37,553 nt of DNA from Clostridiales bacterium. GTDB lineage: Bacteria > Bacillota > Clostridia > Christensenellales > SZUA-584. The first letter of the stretch is position 1, and each line of letters starts with the position of its first letter. The stretch covers positions 1 through 37,553 of the forward strand of contig JAJUJH010000008.1 in the NCBI GenBank assembly GCA_029265435.1, read 5' to 3'. Below the pieces are notes generated by a model. The model was not told the origin of the DNA and ran no database searches. It saw only the letters and a program-made list of their open reading frames with translations. This document shows, piece by piece, positions 17,471 to 25,659 of this stretch. The translations under genes were made by a program, and so were the position numbers.

Positions 17471-17585
17471 TATCATTTGTGGGCAAGACGGGCTTTGCCC
17501 GCGCAGCCCACACCTTGCGGTTTTGCGCCGTTTCGAGCTTGCGAGGAACAAGCAAAACCAGAAAACTGTCGAAACGACAAGCTAA
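17471..17585 (+). repeat. Structured interspersed repeat, copy C
   Basis: About 115 bp and the most regular copy. It has a TGTGGGC/GCCCACA outer stem with a nested GGGC-TTT-GCCC, then GCTTG-N7-CAAGC, then TGTCG-AAA-CGACA in place of the third hairpin of A and B. It lies between the convergent ends of the giant surface gene and glnN, bracketed by two copies of a 22-bp palindrome. Confidence 0.85.
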
Positions 17586-17606
17586 GGGCTGCCCGCAGGC
17601 AGCCCC
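17585..17606. repeat. GC-rich palindrome, right of repeat copy C
   Basis: Second copy of GGGCTGCC-CGCA-GGCAGCCC, 17 bases beyond the glnN stop codon. It may serve as a hairpin terminator for glnN on the minus strand, although the T-run is poor. Confidence 0.75.
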
Positions 17607-17622
17607 ATAAATGCATTAAAAA

Positions 17623-19704
17623 TCAGACTCTGAACAGGAGATCCGCATACACCGGAACCGGCCAAACATCCGCAGGGATAATCGGCTCTGTTGCGTCAAT
17701 GACCGCACGCAGCGCTTCCATGCTGCTCACCACTTTTTCGCGGAAGTAAAGCGCGATTTCAAATGCATCGCCGCCTTTGGCAGACTCAACGGTGGTCTTT
17801 AGCGAAGCCAGCGCGGTGTCCATCTTGTCGGCCAGCTCGTTGATTGTCTTAAGCCGGGCCTTTGCCGTTCTGCTGCCCGCCTTCTCGGCGATTTCCGACA
17901 GCTTAAGCGCATAGCCAAGCACAGAGGGCAAAAGCTGCCGTTCGGTCATGTCGATCAGCGTCAGCGCTTCAACATTGATCGTCTTCGTATAGTTGTCGAG
18001 CAATATTTCGTAGCGCGACTCGATTTCCTTTTCGTTGAGAACGCCCATCTTCTCAAACACGAGCTTGTTCTTTTCGGCTTTGATCTCCTTGATCGCCAGC
18101 ACTGTGTTGCCGATATTCGGCAGACCGCGTCTGGCCGCTTCTGCGACCCACTCTTCCGAATAGTTGTTGCCGTTAAATATGATGCGTTCGTGCTTGCTGA
18201 AGATATCCTTAATGACATCCATCGCGGCGGCCGGCATGTCGCTCGCCTTCTCAAGCTTGTCAGCAATCTCGCAAAGCGACTGCGCGACGATGGTATTGAT
18301 CGTGAAGCAGGCTTCCGCAATATTGCTGGACGAGCCGCACATGCGAAACTCGAACTTATTTCCGGTAAACGCAAACGGCGAGGTCCTGTTGCGGTCGGTG
18401 GCGTCTTCGGTAATTACAGGCAGCGAGGATATTCCCAGATTGGTTTTCACGCGGCCGTTGTCCACGTAGGTGTTGCCGCTGATGATCGACTCGATAATGG
18501 CCTGAAGCTCTTTTCCGACGAACATCGAAATGATAGCCGGAGGCGCTTCGTTGGCGCCGAGACGATGATCGTTTCCGGCGCTCGCAACGGAAAGCCGCAG
18601 GATTTCGGCGTATTCGTCAACGGCTTTAATGACCGCCGCAAGGAAAATGAGGAACTGCTCGTTCTCAATGGGTTTTGGACCCGGCTCCAGAAGATTGATG
18701 CCGTCGTTCGTCGCCATAGACCAGTTAATATGTTTGCCGCTTCCGTTAACACCAGAGAACGGCTTTTCATGCAGCAGCGCCACAAGGCCGTGCTTTTTCG
18801 CAATGCGCTTCATCATTTCCATGACGAGCAGATTATGGTCAGCCGCCATGGTTGCCGGGTCAAAAATGATGGCAAGCTCATGCTGTGCGGGAGCCACTTC
18901 GTTATGCTTTGTTTTGGCCGTAATGCCAAGCTTCCAGAGCTCGTAGTCGAGATCGCGCATGAATTCGGTGATTTTGATGCGCAAACGTCCGAAATACTGG
19001 TCTTCCAGTTCCTGGCCCTTCGGCGGCTTGGCGCCGAACAGCGTGCGCCCCGTCAGCATCAGGTCGAGCCGCTTCAAATACAGCTCGCGGTTAATGATGA
19101 AGTATTCCTGCTCGGGGCCGACGGTTGAAATCACGCGTGCCGACGTGGTATTGCCGAGCGCTCTGAGTACGCGCATCGCCTGGTTGCTGAGAGCTTCCAC
19201 GCTCCGGAGCAGCGGCGCTTTCTTGTCGAGAATTTCGCCTGTGTAGGAGAAAAACGCGGTCGGAATATAAAGCGTGCCTTCCTTGACAAACGCGTGCGAC
19301 GTGCAGTCCCATGCGGTATAGCCGCGGGCCGCAGCAGTTTCGCGCAGGCCGCCCGAGGGGAAAGACGAGGCGTCCGGTTCGCCCTTGATCAGCTCTTTGC
19401 CCGAAAACTCCATGATCACGCGCCCATCGCCCGACGGAGAAATAAAAGCGTCATGCTTTTCGGCGGTGATGCCGGTCATCGGCTGGAACCAATGCGTAAA
19501 GTGCGTGGCGCCTCTCTCGATTGCCCAGGCTTTCATTGCCGAAGCCACTTCGTCGGCTATTGAGGAATCCAGGGGTTCGCCGGATTCAATCGTCCGCATC
19601 AGTATCTTGACAGTAGATTTGGATAGTCTGGATTTCATCACAGCTTCATTAAAGACATATTCCCCGAAAATCTCTTCAGGCGATACAAACTTTTCGTTAG
19701 CCAT
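17623..19704 (-). CDS. glnN: Glutamine synthetase, type III
   Basis: 693 residues, the large size of GSIII rather than the roughly 440-470 of GSI. It makes glutamine from glutamate, ammonia and ATP in the cytoplasm. Visible GSIII landmarks are [11 protein letters not shown] near the N-terminus, GPEQEYFII (metal and substrate Glu residues), [37 protein letters not shown] and [15 protein letters not shown]. The C-terminal helical region is typical of GSIII. The start has AGGAGG 7 bases upstream. Expression is likely conditional: an intrinsic terminator sits between its promoter and ribosome-binding site. Confidence 0.96.
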   Translation of the reverse strand: MANEKFVSPEEIFGEYVFNEAVMKSRLSKSTVKILMRTIESGEPLDSSIADEVASAMKAWAIERGATHFTHWFQPMTGITAEKHDAFISPSGDGRVIMEFSGKELIKGEPDASSFPSGGLRETAAARGYTAWDCTSHAFVKEGTLYIPTAFFSYTGEILDKKAPLLRSVEALSNQAMRVLRALGNTTSARVISTVGPEQEYFIINRELYLKRLDLMLTGRTLFGAKPPKGQELEDQYFGRLRIKITEFMRDLDYELWKLGITAKTKHNEVAPAQHELAIIFDPATMAADHNLLVMEMMKRIAKKHGLVALLHEKPFSGVNGSGKHINWSMATNDGINLLEPGPKPIENEQFLIFLAAVIKAVDEYAEILRLSVASAGNDHRLGANEAPPAIISMFVGKELQAIIESIISGNTYVDNGRVKTNLGISSLPVITEDATDRNRTSPFAFTGNKFEFRMCGSSSNIAEACFTINTIVAQSLCEIADKLEKASDMPAAAMDVIKDIFSKHERIIFNGNNYSEEWVAEAARRGLPNIGNTVLAIKEIKAEKNKLVFEKMGVLNEKEIESRYEILLDNYTKTINVEALTLIDMTERQLLPSVLGYALKLSEIAEKAGSRTAKARLKTINELADKMDTALASLKTTVESAKGGDAFEIALYFREKVVSSMEALRAVIDATEPIIPADVWPVPVYADLLFRV

Positions 19705-19716
19705 ATAATACCTCCT

Positions 19717-19757
19717 AAAAATAAAAAGCGTTCCACGAAATAAATCGTGAAACGCCT
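19717..19757 (-). terminator. Intrinsic terminator/attenuator in the glnN leader
   Basis: On the minus strand GCGTTTCACGA, a 6-base loop, TCGTGGAACGC, then TTTTTATTTTT, ending just before AGGAGG. The 11-bp stem has one internal mismatch. It lies downstream of the predicted glnN promoter, so transcripts must read through it to express glnN. Confidence 0.8.
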
Positions 19758-19783
19758 TTGTTGCACAAATTACTATATTATAT

Positions 19784-19811
19784 ATTGTAATGCGAATTCT
19801 GTGATTGTCAA
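19784..19811 (-). promoter_or_regulatory. Promoter of glnN
   Basis: On the minus strand TTGACA (19806-19811), 16 bases, TACAAT (19784-19789). The predicted leader is about 70 nt and contains the attenuator-like hairpin. Confidence 0.65.
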
Positions 19812-19851
19812 CATCAATTTATGGGAATGACGCTTTCTTTGTTCCATTCGG

Positions 19852-20385
19852 CTAATTCTTCATCAAAAAACGCCGGATGTTGTTAAAATAAAACGCCGTC
19901 ACCTTGTCGAAAACAAAATCGTAAAGCACAAACGCGGCTTCCGCCAGAACGATAAGCAGCCAGAACGCAATACCCGCATCGAGCACGGGCTTGAAAAAGA
20001 TCTCCTGCGCGAGCAGATAAATCAGCGCCAGCGCAATATTGTAATATATCAGCTTAAGCACATATGCGGCAACTTTGTCCTTCACGCGCGATTGGATATA
20101 GTATTTCCCGATGCCATAATGGCCGAAGAAAAAGATATAAGGCAGCGCGCTCGCAAACGGATTCGGCATCAGCAGCAGCGACAGCAGCGACACGCAGATA
20201 AACATCAGAATCGCAAGGCCCGGCTCCTCTTCAATCACGAGGCCCATCACAAAAACGGAGCTTAAAAAGTACATCGCGATGCGCATCGTGGGGAGTACGG
20301 ACGCAAGGTATAAAAACAGCAGCGACATGGACGCGAACATGGCCGTCAGGCTGACTCTGTGTGCGGTACGGTGAAAACGCGGCAT
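19852..20385 (-). CDS. Conserved polytopic membrane protein of unknown function
   Basis: 177 residues with about five or six hydrophobic segments, starting after a short basic N-terminus (PRFHRTAHRVSLTAMFASM). The general look (early SLTAMFASMS segment, several short helices) resembles small integral membrane proteins such as ECF-transporter S components, but no substrate-specific motif is visible and I do not assign it. The start has AGGAGG 8 bases upstream. It follows the J-domain gene by 22 bases, so the two are probably co-transcribed. Membrane location is clear; function is unknown. Confidence 0.75.
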   Translation of the reverse strand: MPRFHRTAHRVSLTAMFASMSLLFLYLASVLPTMRIAMYFLSSVFVMGLVIEEEPGLAILMFICVSLLSLLLMPNPFASALPYIFFFGHYGIGKYYIQSRVKDKVAAYVLKLIYYNIALALIYLLAQEIFFKPVLDAGIAFWLLIVLAEAAFVLYDFVFDKVTAFYFNNIRRFLMKN

Positions 20386-20407
20386 GCAAACCCCTCCTTT
20401 ATGTCAT

Positions 20408-21013
20408 TCAGCAGCAGGGAATGAAATCGCCGCCCATGCACTCGCAGCAGCAGTCAGCGCACAAAAGCCCGCTGCATATGTTGCATACGCTGGCATTATT
20501 CATGCCCTGTCCGCCGTAAAACGTCTGTCCGTAACCGGCCGCGCTTCGGTTGACCGTATTGTACGCGTTCGCATATTCCACATTGCCGGGTTCCATGCCC
20601 GCCGCAGTGGAAAAATGCTGCCGCGCGCCGTCGTACCAGCCTTTCTTCAAAAGCACCATGCCTTTAAGGTAATGCCACTCGGCGGTTCTGTTGGCGATCG
20701 CGTCCAGCATCGCGTCAGCGCGCGTCAAATCGCCGCGCTGAATCGCCATACGGATGTCCGCAAACTGTGCCGAGCCCGAATATCCGGAACTGCCCGTTCC
20801 GCCCGAATACGAGTATCCCCCGCCTCCTTGGCGCTGTTTTTGTATCATATCATAGGCCTCGTTGATCTCTTTGAGCCTTTCGCTCGCGAGATCCTCAAGG
20901 TCATGCCCTCTGTACCTGTCGGGATGATATTTTTTCGCGAGATCCCTGTATGCTTTTTTAATTTCCGCGTCCGTCGCGTTCGGACTGACCCCCAGCACTT
21001 TGTAAGGATCCAT
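20408..21013 (-). CDS. J-domain protein with TPR-like segment and Cys-rich tail
   Basis: 201 residues. The N-terminal J-domain (1-62) has [20 protein letters not shown] and the invariant HPD in KKYHPDRY, so it can be expected to stimulate an Hsp70 (DnaK). A Gly/Tyr/Ser-rich linker (about 64-80) leads to a helical, TPR-like segment (about 82-155, [20 protein letters not shown]). The C-terminus has at least eight cysteines in about 25 residues ([16 protein letters not shown], then CC), which suggests metal binding or a membrane-proximal cluster. It lacks the G/F and zinc domains of true DnaJ. Its start lies inside the end of the upstream DUF5685 gene, an overlap of 56 bases. Confidence 0.9.
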   Translation of the reverse strand: MDPYKVLGVSPNATDAEIKKAYRDLAKKYHPDRYRGHDLEDLASERLKEINEAYDMIQKQRQGGGGYSYSGGTGSSGYSGSAQFADIRMAIQRGDLTRADAMLDAIANRTAEWHYLKGMVLLKKGWYDGARQHFSTAAGMEPGNVEYANAYNTVNRSAAGYGQTFYGGQGMNNASVCNICSGLLCADCCCECMGGDFIPCC

Positions 21014-21866
21014 CTGTATCCCCTTTCAACACGTCTTCCGTCTTTTTCGCAAGCCCCAAATACATGATATTATCAATCAGTGGCTTGTCCCTTTTTATAT
21101 CCAGCAGCTCATAGGCCTTCACAGCCTCCGCGAGAGACATATTCAGGTTGAAAGCCGCTCGTTCTCTGACGCTCTCTTTCAGCGCCTTGATATCGGTATA
21201 CGCTGTTTGCAGATAGACGTTGTAGCTTCCCGATTTGTGATCTTTCTCGATATCGTTCACCGCATCCGCGATATATATCCAGCGGCCAAGGTTATATCCG
21301 AAATGCCAAAGCGTCCTTTTTGCGGCTTTATCCACAAAATCAAACGGAGCTTCGGAAAACACTGCGGCCAACAGTTTTGCAAATTCGTCCGCCACCGCGT
21401 CAATGCTGCCGCAGCGCTGTTTTTCCAGTTTTGACAGCGCGGCAAGCCTTTCCGAAAACTGAGCCGCAAGCGCCCCGTGCCGCCGTTCCGCTTTTTTGCC
21501 GACACCGCGGTACATCAGCGAAAGCATTCTCGCGGACAGTTTTTTTTCGTCCGCCACCGCGTCGAGGATTTTCGCGTATCCGAGCATCACGTTTACGGCG
21601 GCGGCGTATTCCGCCTGCTTGGAACGAACAATAATCCTCTTTTTAAACGGATTTGCGGCGCATGTCTCCTTTCTGACTTCGGGCGCATCATCGCTCATGG
21701 AAGAAAGGAGCAACAAAAGCACGGCGCAATCGTAGTTTAGCATAAATCGCGCGCCGTGTGTATAGTTTTCCCCTATCGCTTTGCACAGGCCGCAATAATA
21801 GCCTTTAAACGCCTCGTATTCCTTAACCTTGAGCTCCGGCTTCAGAGGCTGCACATATCCGAACAT
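20958..21866 (-). CDS. DUF5685 family protein
   Basis: About 302 residues. The N-terminal [13 protein letters not shown] and [12 protein letters not shown], and the later [22 protein letters not shown], match what I know as the DUF5685 family of Bacillota; its biochemical role is not established. The protein is mostly helical, with conserved Cys and Asp residues. The DxxxDxxxD spacing in [11 protein letters not shown] resembles the metal-binding motif of head-to-head prenyl synthases; this is only an inference. ATG 21866 is preferred over the track's GTG 21869 because GGAG then lies 6 bases upstream. It is the first gene of a three-gene minus-strand set with the J-domain and membrane proteins. 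Confidence 0.75.
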   Translation of the reverse strand: MFGYVQPLKPELKVKEYEAFKGYYCGLCKAIGENYTHGARFMLNYDCAVLLLLLSSMSDDAPEVRKETCAANPFKKRIIVRSKQAEYAAAVNVMLGYAKILDAVADEKKLSARMLSLMYRGVGKKAERRHGALAAQFSERLAALSKLEKQRCGSIDAVADEFAKLLAAVFSEAPFDFVDKAAKRTLWHFGYNLGRWIYIADAVNDIEKDHKSGSYNVYLQTAYTDIKALKESVRERAAFNLNMSLAEAVKAYELLDIKRDKPLIDNIMYLGLAKKTEDVLKGDTDGSLQSAGGQSERDGRGN

Positions 21867-21885
21867 CACCGGCTCCTATGCGTTA

Positions 21886-21914
21886 ATATTACCATGCACC
21901 GACTTTTTTAACAA
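21886..21914 (-). promoter_or_regulatory. Promoter of the DUF5685 gene set
   Basis: On the minus strand TTGTTA (21909-21914), 17 bases, TAATAT (21886-21891), about 20 bases before the start codon. The leader would be very short. Confidence 0.55.
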
Positions 21915-21985
21915 TCGGCTGCGCGTCCATATTTACCGTTCGTTCACAAATTCATCAGATTCCGGCTTTGTCATGGAAGGCCTAA

Positions 21986-22021
21986 ATAAAAAGCCTCCAG
22001 CCGAATCCGGCAAGAGGCTTT
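21986..22021 (-). terminator. Terminator after rplL
   Basis: AAAGCCTC-N3-CCG-GATT-CGG-N3-GAGGCTTTTT on the minus strand, directly after the rplL stop. It ends the ribosomal protein unit; no rpoB follows. Confidence 0.9.
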
Positions 22022-22034
22022 CGTTGGCATTATC

Positions 22035-22415
22035 TTATTTGAGCTCGGCAGTTGCGCCCGCTTCTTTAAGCTTGGCAACCATGCTTTCGGCTTCTTCCTT
22101 TGCAACGCCTTCCTTGACCGTGCTCGGAGCACCGTCAACGAGATCTTTCGCTTCTTTAAGGCCAAGAGACGTCAGCTCGCGGACGACCTTGATCACCTTG
22201 ATCTTCTCAGCGCCGGCATCCTTCAACACGACGTCGAACTCTGTCTTCTCTTCTTCAGCAGGAGCCGCGGCGCCCGCCGCAACCGGACCCGCCGCAGCCA
22301 CAGCCACAGGAGCCGCGGCGCTCACGCCGAATTTGTCTTCAATCGCCTTGATGAGCTCGGAAAGCTCCAGCACGCTCATCTTCTCAATGGCTTCCAATAT
22401 CTCTTGATTGCTCAT
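22035..22415 (-). CDS. rplL: Ribosomal protein L7/L12
   Basis: 126 residues. The N-terminal dimerisation and L10-binding helices are followed by an Ala-rich hinge ([20 protein letters not shown]). The C-terminal factor-binding domain has [28 protein letters not shown], the most conserved part of the family. It forms the ribosomal stalk that recruits translation GTPases. GGAGG lies upstream. It follows rplJ by 45 bases and ends at a strong terminator. Confidence 0.97.
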   Translation of the reverse strand: MSNQEILEAIEKMSVLELSELIKAIEDKFGVSAAAPVAVAAAGPVAAGAAAPAEEEKTEFDVVLKDAGAEKIKVIKVVRELTSLGLKEAKDLVDGAPSTVKEGVAKEEAESMVAKLKEAGATAELK

Positions 22416-22460
22416 TATTGATTTCCTCCGTTTATTTTATCATTTCATTTTTGGCTTTCA

Positions 22461-22988
22461 TTAAGCCTGTTTTTGTTCCTTTACTGCGTTTAACGCGTAA
22501 CCGAGCTTGCATATGATTCCCGAAAGCGATCTCGCAAGACCGGTGATGGGCGCATTGAGCGTTCCCGCCAATTGCGCGATGAGCTGTTCTTTAGACGGCA
22601 GCTCTGCCAGCGCCTCGATGCTCTTTATGTCGATCACCTTTTTGCCGAGCACACCCGCCTTAATCTCAGTCTTCTTCAACTTTTTGACGAACTCGACAAG
22701 CACCTTCGCCGGAGCGACGGGATCACTGATGCCGAACGCCACAGCTGTGGGGCCGGCAAGCGTGCTGTCAAGCCCTTGGATCTCCAGCATATCCGCCGCG
22801 CGTTTGAGCATCGAATTCTTGATGACGTGATATTCCACGCCCGCTTCACGGAACTTGTTGCGAAGCTCGGTCACTTCCTCGACGTTCAGGCCTCTGTAAT
22901 CGTAAAAAATGATGCCCTGGCACGACTCCATTTTTTCTTTGAGTTCAAGAACGATTTGTTTCTTCGCCTCTATGGCCTTTTCTCCCAA
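22461..22988 (-). CDS. rplJ: Ribosomal protein L10
   Basis: About 175 residues from a TTG start at 22988; the track's longer frame to 23102 runs through the L10 leader. AGGAGGTG ends 7 bases before this TTG, and the resulting N-terminus (GEKAIEAKKQIV) matches L10. Family landmarks are IIFYDYRGLNVEEVTELR, REAGVEYHVIKNSML, and a C-terminal helix for L7/L12 dimers. L10 anchors the stalk to the 23S rRNA and represses its own operon by binding the leader. Confidence 0.95.
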   Translation of the reverse strand: MGEKAIEAKKQIVLELKEKMESCQGIIFYDYRGLNVEEVTELRNKFREAGVEYHVIKNSMLKRAADMLEIQGLDSTLAGPTAVAFGISDPVAPAKVLVEFVKKLKKTEIKAGVLGKKVIDIKSIEALAELPSKEQLIAQLAGTLNAPITGLARSLSGIICKLGYALNAVKEQKQA

Positions 22989-23016
22989 GTGTTTCACCTC
23001 CTCATGTGCGATAAAA

Positions 23017-23150
23017 CCAAAAACCCTTTTTTGCACAGGAAAGCCGCACAAAAAAGGGTCTCTTTTCGTATCAACTCTCCTCGACAGGATATTAAGCGGC
23101 AAAGCGCACCTGTTGTCTTCGGCAGAATTCGAGTATTTCGTTTTCCGCGG
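23017..23150 (-). ncRNA. L10 leader RNA with attenuator
   Basis: The stretch on the minus strand before rplJ carries the known L10-leader core, CGAAGACAACAGGTGCGC, then GCTTAATATCCTGTCGAGG. Here ACAGG and CCTGT pair, as in other Bacillota leaders bound by L10 or the L10-L12 complex. A hairpin follows (ACCCTTTTTTG with CAAAAAAGGGT, 23023-23059) and then TTTT, consistent with an intrinsic terminator controlled by the leader. The RNA ends just before the rplJ ribosome-binding site. Confidence 0.85.
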
Positions 23151-23178
23151 TTATTTTATCAGCACAGACGCGGTTCTG

Positions 23179-23874
23179 TCAACCCATAAACCGCATCGGG
23201 TTGATTTTGATTCCGGGGCCCATTGTGGACGACACGACCACGCTTTTTAAGTACGTGCCCTTCGCGGCGGACGGCTTTGCTTTTATCAGCGCTTCCATCA
23301 ACGCGGAAAGATTGTCGTTCAGCTTTTCTTTGCCGAAGCTTTTCTTGCCGATGATCACATGCACAATCGCCGTCTTGTCCACACGGTATTCCACCTTACC
23401 GGCTTTGATGTCCGCAATGGCTTTGGCGACTTCCTTTGTGACCGTACCGGACTTCGGGTTTGGCATGAGGCCTTTGGGGCCGAGCACACGTCCGATTTTG
23501 CCCACAACGCCCATCATATCGGGTGTCGCCACGCAAATATCAAACTCAAACCAGTTTTCATTTTTAATCTTTTCGACGAATTCGTCGCCGCCGACGTAAT
23601 CGGCGCCGGCTTCTTCGGCTTCTTTGGCGCTGTCGCCCTTGGCAAACACAAGCACGCGCTGTGTTTTGCCTGTGCCGTGCGGCAGCACAATTGCGCCTCT
23701 CACCTGCTGATCGGCATGGCGCGGATCTACGCCAAGACGGATTGACGCTTCGATCGTTTCGTCAAAGTTGGCCTTGGCCGTGTCGATTGTCAGCTGCAGC
23801 GCGTCTATCGGATCGTACAATGTGGCTTTATCGTAAGCCTTCAGGCTCTCGAGATATTTCTTTCCTCTTTTCAT
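23179..23874 (-). CDS. rplA: Ribosomal protein L1
   Basis: 231 residues, normal length. Landmarks: [15 protein letters not shown] at the N-terminus, [37 protein letters not shown], and [20 protein letters not shown]1 binds 23S rRNA at the E site and often represses rplK-rplA translation. AGGAGG precedes the ATG by 5 bases. It follows rplK by 48 bases. Confidence 0.98.
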   Translation of the reverse strand: MKRGKKYLESLKAYDKATLYDPIDALQLTIDTAKANFDETIEASIRLGVDPRHADQQVRGAIVLPHGTGKTQRVLVFAKGDSAKEAEEAGADYVGGDEFVEKIKNENWFEFDICVATPDMMGVVGKIGRVLGPKGLMPNPKSGTVTKEVAKAIADIKAGKVEYRVDKTAIVHVIIGKKSFGKEKLNDNLSALMEALIKAKPSAAKGTYLKSVVVSSTMGPGIKINPMRFMG

Positions 23875-23922
23875 ATTATCCTCCTCGTGGTTGTACGGCT
23901 TTTATAAGCCTCCCACTATTCT

Positions 23923-24348
23923 TCAGTCGACAACTTCGACGCCCATGCTTCTTGCCGTACCGGCAATCATGCTGATGGCGGACTCGAGGCTTGCCGCGTT
24001 AAGATCCGGCATTTTTGTCTCGGCGATCTCTTTGATCTGCGCTTTGGTGATCTTTCCAACCTTTTTCTTGTTGGGTTCGCCGCTGCCGCTTTCAATGCCA
24101 ATCGCCTTTTTGATGAGAACGGGCGCCGGAGGCGTCTTCATTATGAACGTGAACGTTCTGTCCGCATACACCGTGATGACGACGGGGATAATGTAGCCCA
24201 CCTGTTTGGCGGTCTTCTCGTTGAACTCTTTGCAAAAGCCCATGATGTTGACACCGTGCTGACCGAGCGCCGGGCCGACCGGCGGGGCAGGCGTTGCCTT
24301 GCCTGCAGGAATCTGCAGTTTGACGTAACCAGTTATCTTTTTAGCCAT
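23923..24348 (-). CDS. rplK: Ribosomal protein L11
   Basis: 141 residues, standard length. [20 protein letters not shown] and [22 protein letters not shown] are diagnostic, and the C-terminal RNA-binding domain ends in [13 protein letters not shown]11 sits at the GTPase-associated centre of the large subunit. AAGGAGG lies 7 bases before the ATG, and a leader hairpin lies upstream. Confidence 0.98.
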   Translation of the reverse strand: MAKKITGYVKLQIPAGKATPAPPVGPALGQHGVNIMGFCKEFNEKTAKQVGYIIPVVITVYADRTFTFIMKTPPAPVLIKKAIGIESGSGEPNKKKVGKITKAQIKEIAETKMPDLNAASLESAISMIAGTARSMGVEVVD

Positions 24349-24374
24349 GGTTACACCTCCTTGTTTCTTTTAAT

Positions 24375-24408
24375 GTGGTACAAGCGGATGATGGTATGAT
24401 CCTCCCAC
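24375..24408 (-). promoter_or_regulatory. Possible L1-binding leader hairpin before rplK
   Basis: On the minus strand GTGGGAGGAT...ATCATCC...CCAC can fold into a hairpin between nusG and rplK, where L11/L1 operons of Bacillota often carry an L1 target. This is assigned on position and general pattern only. Confidence 0.4.
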
Positions 24409-24429
24409 TTGCTAAAAGAAGTTTCCTTC

Positions 24430-25041
24430 TTATATACGTTTGATTTGGACAAAATCGAGATCGACCAGCGTATCTCGGCCAAACATGGACACGACAACCT
24501 TCACCTTCTGCTTTTCGGGCTGAACCTCTTTGATAACGCCGATGAAGCTTTCAAGCGGACCGGATGTGACCATCACGTTGTCGCCAACCTCAATATCAAG
24601 CTTAATGGGCACGTTTTCCACGCCCATCGCGCGCACCTCTTTATCGGTCAGCGGAATCGGCTTTGAGCCGGGACCCACAAAGCCCGTGACGCCGCGCGTG
24701 TTGCGAACCACATACCACGTTTCATCGTCCAGTATCATCTTGACCATCACGTAGCCGGGATAGCGTTTTTTCATCACGTGCTTTTTCTTGCCGTTCTTGA
24801 CCTCAATGCTTTCCTCCATCGGAACCTTCACCTCGAGGATGACGTCCTCAAAGTTTCGGTTTTGGATCGCTTTTTCGAGGTTCATCTTGACCTTGTTCTC
24901 GTAACCCGAGTATGTGTGGATGACATACCAATAAGGCTTATCCGTTTTTTCCTGCTTGATAAACACACCTTCGGGCTTTCTCGGCTGTTCAGTTGTCTCA
25001 GGCGTTTCCAGTAATCCGCCGTTCTTTGTTTCTTCAGACAT
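24430..25041 (-). CDS. nusG: Transcription termination/antitermination factor NusG
   Basis: 203 residues. After an unconserved N-terminal extension of about 33 residues, the NGN domain begins at KPYWYVIHTYSGYENKVK and includes MKKRYPGYVMVKM and VVRNTRGVTGFVG. The KOW domain follows (VGDNVMVTSGPLESFIG, then VVVSMFGRDTLVDL). It couples RNA polymerase to ribosomes and modulates pausing. The start shows no clear Shine-Dalgarno sequence, which is unlike its neighbours; a shorter start cannot be ruled out. Confidence 0.97.
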   Translation of the reverse strand: MSEETKNGGLLETPETTEQPRKPEGVFIKQEKTDKPYWYVIHTYSGYENKVKMNLEKAIQNRNFEDVILEVKVPMEESIEVKNGKKKHVMKKRYPGYVMVKMILDDETWYVVRNTRGVTGFVGPGSKPIPLTDKEVRAMGVENVPIKLDIEVGDNVMVTSGPLESFIGVIKEVQPEKQKVKVVVSMFGRDTLVDLDFVQIKRI

Positions 25042-25109
25042 TCACTTATCGTGCGCCGCCGATAACAGCTTGGACGCGGCGCGTCTCCTTCTTTATTCGA
25101 ACAAAGAAA

Positions 25110-25385
25110 TCAAGATCTTTTCAGCACAAGGCTGAACAAAGTACTAAGACCCAAATCCATCAGGTACACCAACACAGCGACAACTAAGATGAAAGCGACA
25201 ACGGCGCCCGCATATTTGATCAGATCCTTTGTTGTCGGCCAAGTCACCTTCTTCAGCTCGGATATAATATCCTTAAACACCTTGGCCGGACTTCTTCTTT
25301 TTTTCCTGTTCGCTTTTTTAGCAGCCTTCCTTTGCTGCTCCAGCTTCTCTTTGCGCTCGTTTCCGAGAAGTTTTGCTTTTGCCAT
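25110..25385 (-). CDS. secE: Preprotein translocase subunit SecE
   Basis: 91 residues from ATG 25385 (MAKAKLLG); the track's GTG three codons earlier is overlapped by the likely ribosome-binding region. The basic N-terminus (KKANRKKRRSP) is followed by the conserved amphipathic helix FKDIISELKKVTWPT and one membrane helix. It is the essential SecYEG stabilising subunit in the inner membrane. It sits between rpmG and nusG, the common order in Bacillota. Confidence 0.95.
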   Translation of the reverse strand: MAKAKLLGNERKEKLEQQRKAAKKANRKKRRSPAKVFKDIISELKKVTWPTTKDLIKYAGAVVAFILVVAVLVYLMDLGLSTLFSLVLKRS

Positions 25386-25438
25386 AGCCCTCACATCCTA
25401 AACGTTTAATAAAATACCCATAAGGAACAAGGTTTATA

Positions 25439-25588
25439 CTACTTAGTCTCCTTGTGTAGGGTGTGTTTCTTGCAGAAACGGCAGTATTTGTTCATTTCCA
25501 GCCTGTCCGGATCGTTTTTCTTGTTTTTCATCGTGTCATAATTTCTTTGTTTGCACTCTGTGCATGCCAGTGTGATTTTGGTACGCAT
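25439..25588 (-). CDS. rpmG: Ribosomal protein L33, absent from the ORF track
   Basis: 49 residues, too short for the supplied track. It starts [13 protein letters not shown] and includes [20 protein letters not shown], then [14 protein letters not shown]. The two CxxC pairs (CTEC, CRFC) mark the zinc-binding C+ form. GGAGG lies 6 bases before the ATG. It is a large-subunit protein and precedes secE by about 55 bases, so it is the first gene of the minus-strand translation/secretion block. Confidence 0.96.
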   Translation of the reverse strand: MRTKITLACTECKQRNYDTMKNKKNDPDRLEMNKYCRFCKKHTLHKETK

Positions 25589-25620
25589 GGTCATCCTCCA
25601 ACTCTTGTATCAGCGCATTT

Positions 25621-25643
25621 AAAAAAGGCTCTCGGAGCCTTTT
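25621..25643 (-). terminator. Terminator between the small amber ORF and rpmG
   Basis: On the minus strand AAAAGGCTC-CGA-GAGCCTTTT with further T residues. It lies 16 bases after the small ORF's TAA and separates it from rpmG. Confidence 0.85.
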
Positions 25644-25659
25644 CAAACATCACTACCGG

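Noticed and set aside
17174-17551. 125-codon minus-strand ORF covering the hairpin cluster
   Set aside because: It spans the end of the giant surface gene, both hairpins and repeat copy C. The middle looks somewhat protein-like, so an old gene remnant is possible, but there is no start signal or recognisable family.
18190-19128. 312-codon plus-strand ORF
   Set aside because: Lies fully antisense to glnN, whose conserved motifs are intact; no ribosome-binding site and low-quality protein composition.
19717-19790. ANTAR-type tandem hairpins in the glnN leader
   Set aside because: The one hexaloop (TTTATT) lacks the conserved A and G positions, and the only upstream stem (TTGT/ACAA) has a three-base loop.
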